DNA of 64,000 bases from Saccharopolyspora shandongensis. Lineage in GTDB: Bacteria; Actinomycetota; Actinomycetes; Mycobacteriales; Pseudonocardiaceae. Location: positions 57,415-121,414 of the forward strand of contig NZ_FNOK01000027.1 in the NCBI RefSeq assembly GCF_900106995.1. The letters run 5' to 3'. Below the pieces are notes generated by a model, which ran no database searches, had not been told where the DNA came from, and was given only the letters and a program-made list of their open reading frames with translations. The position numbers were made by a program, and so were the translations under genes. The first letter of the stretch is position 1; each line of letters opens with the position of its first letter. Below, piece by piece: positions 49,201-57,004 of this stretch.

Positions 49201-51378
49201 TCAGAACGCCTTGTCCAGGCCGTCGGTGGGCGACTGCGGGATGGACGGTTCGCGCGGCAGCGGCTCGAAGCGCAGCGGGTCGTGGTGGTTGATCGGGAAG
49301 GTGGTGGGCATCGTGCCGGTCGCCCTGGCGTACGCGCAGGCGACCGCGGCCATCGTGGGCGCAACCGCCAGTTCGCCCGCGCCGCCGGGATCGGCGCCGG
49401 AATCGGGCATGATGATGACCTCGACCTCGGGCGGGACGTTCCACTGCCGCGTGTAGAAACCGTTGTCCCAGCTGCCTTCCAGCGGCAGGCCGCGGTCGAT
49501 GTGCAGACCGAAGGTCAGGGCGGTGGCGATGCCGTCGTTGATCCCGCCGAGCATCTGCGCTTCGAGGCCGCGCGGGTTGATGCACAGGCCCGGGTCGACC
49601 ACGAACGTCACCCTGGTGACGCGCGGCCCGGTCACGCCCTCGTGCACCGGCACCTCCCGGCCGACCGTTTCCGGCCGCGCGTCGATCTCGACGAGCGCGC
49701 CGGCGACCGCCTTGTACTCGTGCGCGAGCGCCACGCCCTGCGCCACACCGGCGGGCAGGGACCGGCCCCACCTGCCCTTCTCCGCCAGGACGTCCAGCAC
49801 CTTCCGGTAGCGCTCCTCCCTGGCGAATTGCCGGCGGAACGCCAACGGGTCCTTGCCCATCTTGGCGGCGAGCTGGTCGACGACGAGTTCCTGCGCGCAC
49901 CGCACGTTGGGCGAGTAGACGTTGCGCATGCTGCCGGTGTGGAACTCCAGCGGAACCTCGTTGAGCAGCTGCGTGGTGACGCCGAAGGCGTACGGGCTGT
50001 GCTGGGACAGCAGGAAGATGGTCTGCGCGACCGAGTAGTTGCCGAGTTCGGGTTCCGTGACGGTGCCGGTGATGAGCTCGCCGAAACCGTGCCCGAAATC
50101 GGTTTTCACGCTGGTGTGGTACTGCTCGAAGGTCAGCACCTCACCGGCGGCGCAGGTCGCCCGGATCCGCGAGAAGCACATCGGGTGCGCCCGGCCGTGC
50201 CGGAAGTCGTCGGTGCGGTGCCACATCAGCCGGACCGGTTTGCCGAACGCCCGGGACGCCTCGGCGGCCTCCATCGCCGCGTCGTGGAAGAGGTGGCGGC
50301 CGAACGATCCGCCGCCTTCCACCACGTGCACGGTGACCGCGGTCTCCAGCAGCCCGAGGCGCTGGGCGATCTGCTGCTTGGCGATGATCGGGACCTTGAG
50401 GCTGGACCAGATCTCCGCCCGGTCCTTCCGCACGTCGGCGACCGCGCAGTTGGTCTCCAGCGGCGTGTTGCTGGCGAAGGCGAAGGTGAACTCGGCGTCG
50501 ACCGCGGTCGTCAGCGGCAGCGCCGGCTTGACCGGCGGCGTCGCGGCCTTGAGCTTGCGCAGCAACGTCTCGTCGGATTCACCGTCCACAGTGCCCGGTG
50601 ACCAGGTCACGTCGAGGGCGCGGACGGCGTCGATGCACTGGCCGAAGGTCTCGCCGCGCACCGCGACGCCGGTGGAGATGATCGCGACGTCGGTGATGCC
50701 CGGCATGGTCAGCACCTGGTCGGCGTTGCGGATCGAGCGCGCGGTGCCGTTGATCGTCGGCGCCCGGCGGACCATGGTGGGCTTGGCGCCCGGCACGTCG
50801 AGGTCCATCGCGAACTGCTTGCGGCCGGTGACGGCGGCGAGCGCGTCGATGCGGTTGTGCGGCCTGCCGATGATCGTGAACTCGGCGGCGGGCTTGAGCT
50901 GCGGGGTGAACTCCCGGGTCGTCGGGCTGGCCGCGGTCTTCGCCAGCGAGCCGTAGGTCGCCCGCTTCCCAGACCGGTGTGCGATGACACCGCCGGCGAG
51001 ATCGAGTTCGGCGACCGGGACGTGCCACTGCTGCGCGGCGGTGAGCTTCATCCGCTCGCGCGCGACCGCCGCCGCGAGGCGCACCGGGGTGTAGATCGCG
51101 TGGATGGTGTTGGATCCGCCGGTGAGCTGGTTGAACACCAGCTCGGAGCGCGCGTCGGCGAGCGTGATGCGGACCTTCTCCAGCGGTAGCGACATCTCCT
51201 CGGCGATGAGCATCGCGACCGCGGTCGTGATGCCCTGCCCGACTTCGGCGCGGTGCAGCGCGAAGGACACCGTGCCGTCGGGGTTCACCGCCACCGTGAT
51301 CAGGTTCGAGGTGGGCAGGGCGGCGTGGGTCAGCGCGTCGGACAGGTCGTAGGCGTCGGTGAGTCCCGGGCTGGGCAC
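49201..51378 (-). CDS. molybdenum hydroxylase large subunit (IorB-like), 5' end apparently frameshifted
   Basis: A molybdopterin-cytosine-dinucleotide subunit of at least 725 residues that hydroxylates an aldehyde or heteroaromatic ring with water-derived oxygen. Visible motifs are VGQGITTAVAMLIAEEMSLP, GSFGRHLFHDA, NVRCAQELVVDQLAAKMGKD and the C-terminal GGINDGIATAL and GAGELAVAPTMAAVACAYAR. The frame continues upstream of the GTG at 51378 with family-like residues including a twin-arginine signal (TGRRRFLGYLLAAPTLVAAA), but no start codon lies in that frame. The best ribosome site (GAGAGGA) serves an ATG at 51518 in another frame. A single-base indel near codons 5-12 is likely. If real, export would fail; if a sequence error, the enzyme is periplasmic or extracytoplasmic. 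Confidence 0.85.
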   Translation of the reverse strand: MPSPGLTDAYDLSDALTHAALPTSNLITVAVNPDGTVSFALHRAEVGQGITTAVAMLIAEEMSLPLEKVRITLADARSELVFNQLTGGSNTIHAIYTPVRLAAAVARERMKLTAAQQWHVPVAELDLAGGVIAHRSGKRATYGSLAKTAASPTTREFTPQLKPAAEFTIIGRPHNRIDALAAVTGRKQFAMDLDVPGAKPTMVRRAPTINGTARSIRNADQVLTMPGITDVAIISTGVAVRGETFGQCIDAVRALDVTWSPGTVDGESDETLLRKLKAATPPVKPALPLTTAVDAEFTFAFASNTPLETNCAVADVRKDRAEIWSSLKVPIIAKQQIAQRLGLLETAVTVHVVEGGGSFGRHLFHDAAMEAAEASRAFGKPVRLMWHRTDDFRHGRAHPMCFSRIRATCAAGEVLTFEQYHTSVKTDFGHGFGELITGTVTEPELGNYSVAQTIFLLSQHSPYAFGVTTQLLNEVPLEFHTGSMRNVYSPNVRCAQELVVDQLAAKMGKDPLAFRRQFAREERYRKVLDVLAEKGRWGRSLPAGVAQGVALAHEYKAVAGALVEIDARPETVGREVPVHEGVTGPRVTRVTFVVDPGLCINPRGLEAQMLGGINDGIATALTFGLHIDRGLPLEGSWDNGFYTRQWNVPPEVEVIIMPDSGADPGGAGELAVAPTMAAVACAYARATGTMPTTFPINHHDPLRFEPLPREPSIPQSPTDGLDKAF

Positions 51379-51579
51379 GGCCGCGTCGGCGGCCGGCGGG
51401 GCCGCCAGCCTGGCCGCGGCGACCAGCGTGGGTGCGGCCAGCAGGTAGCCGAGGAAGCGCCGGCGCCCGGTGAGCCCGGGTTCGTCCGGTGGCCGCGTGG
51501 TGCGCGGTGCGAAGTCATCGTCGTCCTCTCGACACCGGATGTGGCGACGATCACCTTAAGATCGGCGGGCCCGCGCAAC

Positions 51580-51596
51580 TGTTCAGAAACTGAACA
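51580..51596. promoter_or_regulatory. activator-site palindrome upstream of molybdenum hydroxylase operon
   Basis: TGTTCAGAAACTGAACA, seven-base perfect arms around three bases, 62-78 bases before the ATG at 51518. It matches the element at 46060-46076 before the aldehyde dehydrogenase, at the same distance from its gene. Confidence 0.62.
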
Positions 51597-51613
51597 CCGG
51601 CCGCACGACGCGA

Positions 51614-51652
51614 GCCGCCCGGGACCGGCGGTTCTCGCGGGTCCTGGGCGGC
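51614..51652 (-). terminator. terminator of the glycerol operon
   Basis: Stem GCCGCCCGGGACC / GGTCCTGGGCGGC (13 pairs, one G-U) with a 13-base loop, just beyond the stop of the last operon gene (zinc alcohol dehydrogenase). Confidence 0.55.
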
Positions 51653-51660
51653 GCCGGCGG

Positions 51661-52782
51661 TCAGAGGACGACGACTTGGCGGACGGCGGTGCCGTCGGCC
51701 AGGCGGTCGAACCCCTCGTTGATCTCGTCGAGGGTGAGCCGGTGGGACAGCAGTGCGTCGACGGGCAGCGCGCCCGACCGGTACAGCTCGATGAAGCGCG
51801 GCACGTCCCGCCTCGGCACGCACGATCCGAGGTAGCTGCCCCGCAGCGTCTTCTCCTCCGCGACCAGGCTCAGTGCGGGCAGGGAGAGCTGCGCCTCGGG
51901 GTCCGGCAGGCCGACGGTGACCGTGGTGCCGCCGCTGCGGGTCGCGTCGTAGGCCTGCCGCAGGACGGGCGCGACGCCGGTCGTGTCGATCACCTTCTCG
52001 GCGCCACCGCCGGTGATCTCGCGGATCCGCTCGACGGCCTCCGGCCCGCCCGCCACGGTGTGGGTCGCGCCGAGCCGGGCGGCCAGCTCCCGCTTGTGCT
52101 CGACGACGTCGACGGCGACCAATGTGGACGCTCCGGCCGCCTTCGCCATCAGCAGCGCCGCGAGGCCGACGCCGCCGAGGCCCAGCACCGCGACGCTCTC
52201 CCCCGCCTGGATCCGCGCCGAGTGCAGCGCCGCGCCCGCACCGGTCAGGACGGCGCAGCCGAACAGCGCGGCGATCTCGAAGGGGAGGTCGGCGTCGACC
52301 TTCACGGCCGAACGGGCCGACACCACGATGTGCTCGGCGAACGCCGACACGCCGAGGTGGTGGTACGGCCGCGAGCCGTCGTCGGCCCGCCACCGCATGC
52401 CGCCGCCGAGCAGGGCGCCCTGCCCGTTCGCCGCGGCTCCCGGGCCGCACAGCGCCGGGCGGCCGGCCACGCAGCGCTCGCAGTCGCCGCAGGACGGCAC
52501 GAAGGCGAGCACCACGTGGTCGCCGGGCTCGAAACCGCTACCCGCGCCGGCCTCGACGACCTCGCCGGCCGCCTCGTGCCCGAGCGCCATCGGCAGCGGC
52601 CTGCGCCGCGAGCCGTTGATCACCGACAGGTCGGAGTGGCACAGCCCGGCGGCCCGGACCCGCACCAGCAGTTCGCCGGGCCCGGGCGGGTCGAGCTCCA
52701 GCGTCGTGACGTCGATCGGCCGCGACGCCGCATAGGGCGCTTCGCGACCGGATTCCCGCAGGACTGCCGCGCGGACCCGCAT
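51661..52782 (-). CDS. zinc-dependent alcohol dehydrogenase
   Basis: A 373-residue medium-chain dehydrogenase. Catalytic zinc ligands are in GLCHSDLSV and LGHEAAG and a Cys in LFGCAVLTG. A structural-zinc loop CGDCERCVAGRPALC is present, and the nucleotide fold is VLGLGGVGLAALLMA. It belongs to the class III/NDMA-related subgroup but differs clearly from the other dehydrogenase in this window. Its ATG overlaps the stop of the small monooxygenase gene (TGATG). It closes the seven-gene glycerol-3-phosphate operon and may oxidise glycerol-derived or unrelated alcohols; the substrate is unknown. Confidence 0.88.
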   Translation of the reverse strand: MRVRAAVLRESGREAPYAASRPIDVTTLELDPPGPGELLVRVRAAGLCHSDLSVINGSRRRPLPMALGHEAAGEVVEAGAGSGFEPGDHVVLAFVPSCGDCERCVAGRPALCGPGAAANGQGALLGGGMRWRADDGSRPYHHLGVSAFAEHIVVSARSAVKVDADLPFEIAALFGCAVLTGAGAALHSARIQAGESVAVLGLGGVGLAALLMAKAAGASTLVAVDVVEHKRELAARLGATHTVAGGPEAVERIREITGGGAEKVIDTTGVAPVLRQAYDATRSGGTTVTVGLPDPEAQLSLPALSLVAEEKTLRGSYLGSCVPRRDVPRFIELYRSGALPVDALLSHRLTLDEINEGFDRLADGTAVRQVVVL

Positions 52783-53081
52783 CACGCGTCCGCCCCGGCG
52801 ACCGGCACGCAGCGGGTGACCACGCGCTCGGCCAGCAGCGGCACGACCTGGCCGAGCACGATCCGCTTGAAGTGCTCGGATTCGCAGTGCGCGGTGAAGT
52901 CCGCCTCGGTGTCGTACTCCTCGACGATGGCGACGACGCCGTCGTCGGAGCCGGCGTGCAGGCCGTAGCGGCGGCAACCCGGCTCGGCCAGCGACGCCGC
53001 CACCATCGGCGCCAGCAGGTCCAGCACCTCGTCCCGCTTGCCGGGGTTGGTGACGTACCTTGCGATCACGACGAAACTCAT
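52782..53081 (-). CDS. antibiotic biosynthesis monooxygenase (ABM) domain protein
   Basis: A 99-residue dimeric ferredoxin-like fold protein. The pattern FVVIARYVTNPGKRDEVLDL, PGCRRYGLHAGSDDG, VVAIVEEYDTEADFTAH and HFKRIVLGQVVPLLAE is that of ABM/YgiN proteins. Members are cofactor-free monooxygenases, quinol oxidisers or autoinducer-2 degradation enzymes such as LsrG, which isomerises a phosphorylated sugar derivative. It lies between the antiterminator and the zinc dehydrogenase in the same operon, so a role with triose or glycerol metabolites is conceivable. No active-site residue allows a firm choice. Confidence 0.85.
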   Translation of the reverse strand: MSFVVIARYVTNPGKRDEVLDLLAPMVAASLAEPGCRRYGLHAGSDDGVVAIVEEYDTEADFTAHCESEHFKRIVLGQVVPLLAERVVTRCVPVAGADA

Positions 53082-53113
53082 GGCTCTCCGTTGTCGAAAG
53101 TGTTGTGCGCGGG

Positions 53114-53737
53114 TCATTTCCCGGCCCGCAGCCGATCTCGGGTCAGCGACCAGAGCCCGGGGTCCGAGGTGGCCGCCGCGACCGCGCCCATCGCCAGCGA
53201 GTGCGCCACCCCGGCCACGTCGGTGACGAAGCCCGCCGCGACGAACGGCGACAGCACGCAGCGGGCCTCCTCGGGCATCCACGGGATGATCGGGGCGGGC
53301 ATCACCTCGACCAGGTCCGGGTTGCTCCGGCCGACGCCCTCCAGACTCCGGTTCAGGTTCGACCGGTCGGTGACGAAGACCTTCTGCATCGTCAGCATGT
53401 CCAGCGCCCCGGCCCGGTCGATCAGCGCGGCCCGGGTGCTGACCACGCCCTGCGCGCCGATCTCCGTCAGGAAGTCGATCGCGCCGCGGTCCTGGGCGAG
53501 CCCGGGGCACGCGTCGATGTTGACGAACACGGTCTTCTTCAGGTGCACCAGCACCCGGACGACCTTCGGCAGCTCGCCCACCGGGATCGACGCCAGGACG
53601 CCGACCGCGGTCGGTGCGGCGGCGAAGTCCTTGACCCGCGCCGCACCGACCACCGAAGCGCACACCGGGACGTCCGCGAAAGCCGCCTCGATCAGCGGGT
53701 TCAGCGGTCGGCGCGGACGCGTGGAAGGTTCACTCAT
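53114..53737 (-). CDS. glpP: glycerol-3-phosphate responsive antiterminator GlpP
   Basis: A 207-residue RNA-binding regulator with a TIM-barrel-like fold. Recognisable segments are NPLIEAAFADVPVCASVVGA, LKKTVFVNIDACPGLAQDRG, FLTEIGAQGVVSTRAALIDR, RSNPDLVEVMPAPIIPWMPE and a final AAGFVTDVAGV. In Bacillus subtilis GlpP with glycerol-3-phosphate prevents early termination in glpD leaders and stabilises the mRNA. Here it is the fifth gene of the operon. A terminator hairpin with six Us sits in that operon's leader, fitting autoregulated antitermination. GlpP is best known from Firmicutes, so its appearance in an actinomycete is notable. Confidence 0.88.
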   Translation of the reverse strand: MSEPSTRPRRPLNPLIEAAFADVPVCASVVGAARVKDFAAAPTAVGVLASIPVGELPKVVRVLVHLKKTVFVNIDACPGLAQDRGAIDFLTEIGAQGVVSTRAALIDRAGALDMLTMQKVFVTDRSNLNRSLEGVGRSNPDLVEVMPAPIIPWMPEEARCVLSPFVAAGFVTDVAGVAHSLAMGAVAAATSDPGLWSLTRDRLRAGK

Positions 53738-53764
53738 GCCCGTTACTCTTACCCGCCCGGTGGT

Positions 53765-55318
53765 TCAGTCGAGCGGCCCGGTGCCGAACGACGTGGGCAG
53801 GCCCAGCTTGCCCGGGTTGAGCACGCCGCGCGGGTCGAGCGCGTCCTTGACCGCCTCGAACGCCGGGAACCCGGAGCCGAGCGCGTCGGCCAGGTACGGG
53901 CCGCGCAGCAACCCGGACCCGTGGTGGTGGCTCAGCGCCGCGCCGTGCCGGATCAGCACCGCGTTGGCCGCGTCCCACGCCGCGCGGTACCACTGCCGCC
54001 GCTGCTCCGGCTCGACCTCGCCGCGCAGCGAGAAGTACAGGCAGGCGCCGTCGGTGTAGGCGTGCGACTGGTGCGCCGAGGACGCCAGCGTGCCGGGCAC
54101 CGCGCAGATCGCGGCCACCACCTCGTCGTAGATGGCGGGCAGCTTCGCCCACGGCCCGGCCATCTCGAGGGTGTCGGCGACGAACCCTGGGCCGGGGGTG
54201 AAGCCGTCCGCGGACTTGCCGACCAGCATCCGCTCGTCCAGCCAGCGCTCGAACACCGCCTGGCCGTCGAGCTCGATCCCCTGCTCCGCGCACACCTCGG
54301 CGCTGACCGCGATGCTGGCGTCCACGATCACCGGGTCGCCTTCGTCGGCGATCAGCAGCAGGTTCGTGTCGGGGTGCCCGAAGTGGGTGCCGCTCTCCAG
54401 CTTGTCGTAGAGGCGCATCGCGGCCGGGGTCGCGCCGCGCTGCATGATCAGCCGGCAGGCCTCCAGCCCCTCGGCGAAGGTGTCAAAGCCGTAGGCGATG
54501 GCCTTGGCGTACTCGGGCAGCGGGTGGGTGCGCAGCCGGACCGAGGTGATGATGCCCAGGGTGCCTTCCGAGCCGACGAACAGCTGCCGCAGGTCGGGGC
54601 CGGTCGCGGCGCGCGGGTAGTCGCCGAAGGTCGCCAGCGTGCCGTCGGCGAGGACCACGTCGAGCCCGACGACCATGTCCTCGATCTTGCCGTAGCGGGT
54701 GGACAGCTGACCGGCGCCGCGGCAGGCGACCCAGCCGCCGACGGTGGAGATCGCGAACGCCGACGGCCAGTGGCCGGTGGTGGCGCCGTGGACCTCCTGC
54801 AGCTCCTTCTCGAAGACGTCGCCGAACATGCCGGCGCGGACCTCGACGACCTGCGATTCCGCGTCGAAGGAGACGATGCCGGTGAGGCCGCAGACGTCGA
54901 GCACGACGCCGCCGAAGACCGGCAGGGCCGCGCCGGTGACGTTGCTGCGGCCGGCGGAGACGGTCAGCGGCAGGGTGTGCTCGTTGCACAGCCGGGTCAC
55001 GGCCTGGATCTGCTCGACGGTGCTGACCTCGACGATCACTGCGTCCGGGGTGGCCGGGCTGTCGGCGGTCTCGCCGATCATCGAACCCGCCCACCAGTCG
55101 CGGGTGCGCAGCACGACCTCGTCGCGGTCGGTGTGGACGGCGTCGGCGATGCCGCGCAGCGATTCCACGACCTCGCCCGGGACCTCGACCGCGGTGGTCT
55201 GCAGCGACGCCGCGCCCTTGCCGACCGGGGTGCCCGCGCCGTAGCGGGGCGGGGTCGGGGCACCGACGACGTACTTGCCGCGGTTGAACGGGTGGGTGAT
55301 GGTCTGGCGGCTGATCAT
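53765..55318 (-). CDS. FAD-binding oxidase, alkyldihydroxyacetone-phosphate synthase-like
   Basis: A 517-residue flavoprotein of the VAO/AGPS family. The FAD domain has TLPLTVSAGRSNVTGAALPV, WPSAFAISTVGGWVACRGAG, YGKIEDMVVGLDVVLADG and FVGSEGTLGIITSV. The C-terminal cap contains SHHHGSGLLRGPYL and a LDPRGVLNPGKLG end, where His residues sit at the active site. Relatives make ether lipids from acyl-dihydroxyacetone phosphate or oxidise D-2-hydroxy acids and glycerol-3-phosphate-like substrates. Its ATG overlaps the glpD stop (ATGA). Placement with GlpD, an FGGY kinase and GlpP suggests a triose-phosphate or glycerophosphate substrate. Confidence 0.86.
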   Translation of the reverse strand: MISRQTITHPFNRGKYVVGAPTPPRYGAGTPVGKGAASLQTTAVEVPGEVVESLRGIADAVHTDRDEVVLRTRDWWAGSMIGETADSPATPDAVIVEVSTVEQIQAVTRLCNEHTLPLTVSAGRSNVTGAALPVFGGVVLDVCGLTGIVSFDAESQVVEVRAGMFGDVFEKELQEVHGATTGHWPSAFAISTVGGWVACRGAGQLSTRYGKIEDMVVGLDVVLADGTLATFGDYPRAATGPDLRQLFVGSEGTLGIITSVRLRTHPLPEYAKAIAYGFDTFAEGLEACRLIMQRGATPAAMRLYDKLESGTHFGHPDTNLLLIADEGDPVIVDASIAVSAEVCAEQGIELDGQAVFERWLDERMLVGKSADGFTPGPGFVADTLEMAGPWAKLPAIYDEVVAAICAVPGTLASSAHQSHAYTDGACLYFSLRGEVEPEQRRQWYRAAWDAANAVLIRHGAALSHHHGSGLLRGPYLADALGSGFPAFEAVKDALDPRGVLNPGKLGLPTSFGTGPLD

Positions 55319-56988
55319 GCCTTGTCTCCCAACAGGATCGACTTCTCGCGGGCGATGTCCGCCCGGTAGCTGCTGACTTGTCCGGCGATGGTGTCGGCGC
55401 TGAGCCCGAGCTCGGTGCCGAGGAGTTCGCCGACGACCGGCGCGGCTGCCGCGGAGGCGTCGCGGGCGAACAGGCGCAGGCGGGTGCGGCGGGAGAGCAC
55501 GTCGTCGACCGAGCGCGCCATCTCGCACCGCGCCGCGTAGACGACCTCGGCCTTCAGGTGCGGCTGGCCGTCGATCAGCGGCTCGGCGAGCGCGGGGTCC
55601 TCGGCGATCAGCTCGCTCACGAAGCGCGACTCGGTGCCGTAACGCCCGCCGAGGTGGGCGGCCGTGCCGCCGGAGGCGGCGACCGCCTCGGGGTCGTAGC
55701 CGGCGCCGCCGAGCAGCGGGAGCTTCGCGGTGCGGCTGCGGGTCTTCCGCTCGAGCAGCCTGGCGACCTTGTCCACCACGAGCTCGCCCATGTGACGGCT
55801 GGTGGTGAGCTTGCCGCCGGTCACCGTGACCATGCCGCCGCCGCCCACGCTGATGTGGTGGTCGCGCCGCATGTCGAGGGTGGCGCCCTCCTTGCCGCCG
55901 ACCAGCGGGCGCAGCCCGCCGTAGCTGCCGAGCACGTCGTCGGCGGTGATGCCGCTGTTGAAGGCGACGTTGGCGCCGTCGAGGAGGAACTCCATCTCCT
56001 CGCGCGTGCAGTTCACGTCGTCGACGGAGCCGTCGTAGTCGGTGTCGGTGGTACCGAGCACGACGACGTCGCCCCAGCGGGTGCAGGTCGCGCGGCGGGC
56101 GCGGCCCGGGATCGGCACCGTGATCGTGCAGTCGTTGCGGATCTTCGACCAGGGCACCACGATGTGGACGCCCTTGGCCGGGCGGACCTGCGGACGGTGC
56201 GCGTCGTCGGCCATCACGTCGAGTTCGTCGGTCCACACGCCGGTCGCGTTCACCACGACGCGGGCGCGCACGTCGATGTCCTCGCCGTCGGCCCGGACCA
56301 CGGCGCCGCGCACCCGGCCGCCGGTCTTGAGCAGCCGCTCGACCTTCGCGCCGTTGGCGACGACCGCGCCGAGGTGGGCCGCGGTGCGCACGACGGTGAG
56401 GGTGAGGCGGGCGTCGTCGGTGCGGCTGTCGTAGTACATGAAGCCACCCTTGAGGTGGTCCGCGCGCAGCGTCGGCGCGTGGGAGAGCACCTCGGTGGGG
56501 GTGAGCCGCTGGTGCAGGCGCCCGATCCGCCAGCCGCCGACCAGGTCGTAGGTCCACAGCAGACCCTCGAAGGCCTTCGCGATGCGGGCGTCGAAAACGC
56601 CTTCCTGCTCCAGGATCGGGAACAGGAACGGCAGGCGCTGCACCAGGTGCGGCGCGTTGCGGCGGAACCGGTGCCGCTCCAGCAGCGAGTGCCGGACCAG
56701 GTTCACGTTGCCCTGCTCGATGTAGCGCAGACCGCCGTGCACCATCTTCGACGACTTCGACGACGTGCCGGAGGCGAAGTCGTCGCGTTCCACCAGCGCC
56801 ACGGAGAATCCGCGGGAGACCGCGTCGAGCGCGGTGTAGGCGCCGGTGATCCCGCCGCCGATCACCAGCACGTCGAATTCCGCGTCGGCGAGTCGCCGCA
56901 GCGCCCGCCGGCGGTCCAGGATCACCGGAGCGCCGGGGGTGGCCTTCGCCGCGGCCGAGTTGGGCCGTCGGGACGGCAGTTTCATCAT
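55315..56988 (-). CDS. glpD: glycerol-3-phosphate dehydrogenase (quinone-linked)
   Basis: Oxidises glycerol-3-phosphate to dihydroxyacetone phosphate and passes electrons to quinone. The 557-residue chain has the FAD fold VLVIGGGITGAYTALDAVSR, the motif SGTSSKSSKMVHGGLRYIEQ, and VVNATGVWTDEL. The C-terminal GGKLTTSRHMGEL and a DAO-C domain ending near IAREKSILLGDKA follow. It is peripheral on the membrane. The start is the first of two adjacent ATGs, with AGAAGGAAC upstream. It is third in the GlpP-controlled operon, 16 bases after the kinase and overlapping the next gene. Confidence 0.92.
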   Translation of the reverse strand: MMKLPSRRPNSAAAKATPGAPVILDRRRALRRLADAEFDVLVIGGGITGAYTALDAVSRGFSVALVERDDFASGTSSKSSKMVHGGLRYIEQGNVNLVRHSLLERHRFRRNAPHLVQRLPFLFPILEQEGVFDARIAKAFEGLLWTYDLVGGWRIGRLHQRLTPTEVLSHAPTLRADHLKGGFMYYDSRTDDARLTLTVVRTAAHLGAVVANGAKVERLLKTGGRVRGAVVRADGEDIDVRARVVVNATGVWTDELDVMADDAHRPQVRPAKGVHIVVPWSKIRNDCTITVPIPGRARRATCTRWGDVVVLGTTDTDYDGSVDDVNCTREEMEFLLDGANVAFNSGITADDVLGSYGGLRPLVGGKEGATLDMRRDHHISVGGGGMVTVTGGKLTTSRHMGELVVDKVARLLERKTRSRTAKLPLLGGAGYDPEAVAASGGTAAHLGGRYGTESRFVSELIAEDPALAEPLIDGQPHLKAEVVYAARCEMARSVDDVLSRRTRLRLFARDASAAAAPVVGELLGTELGLSADTIAGQVSSYRADIAREKSILLGDKA

Positions 56989-57004
56989 GATGTTCCTTCT
57001 TCGT

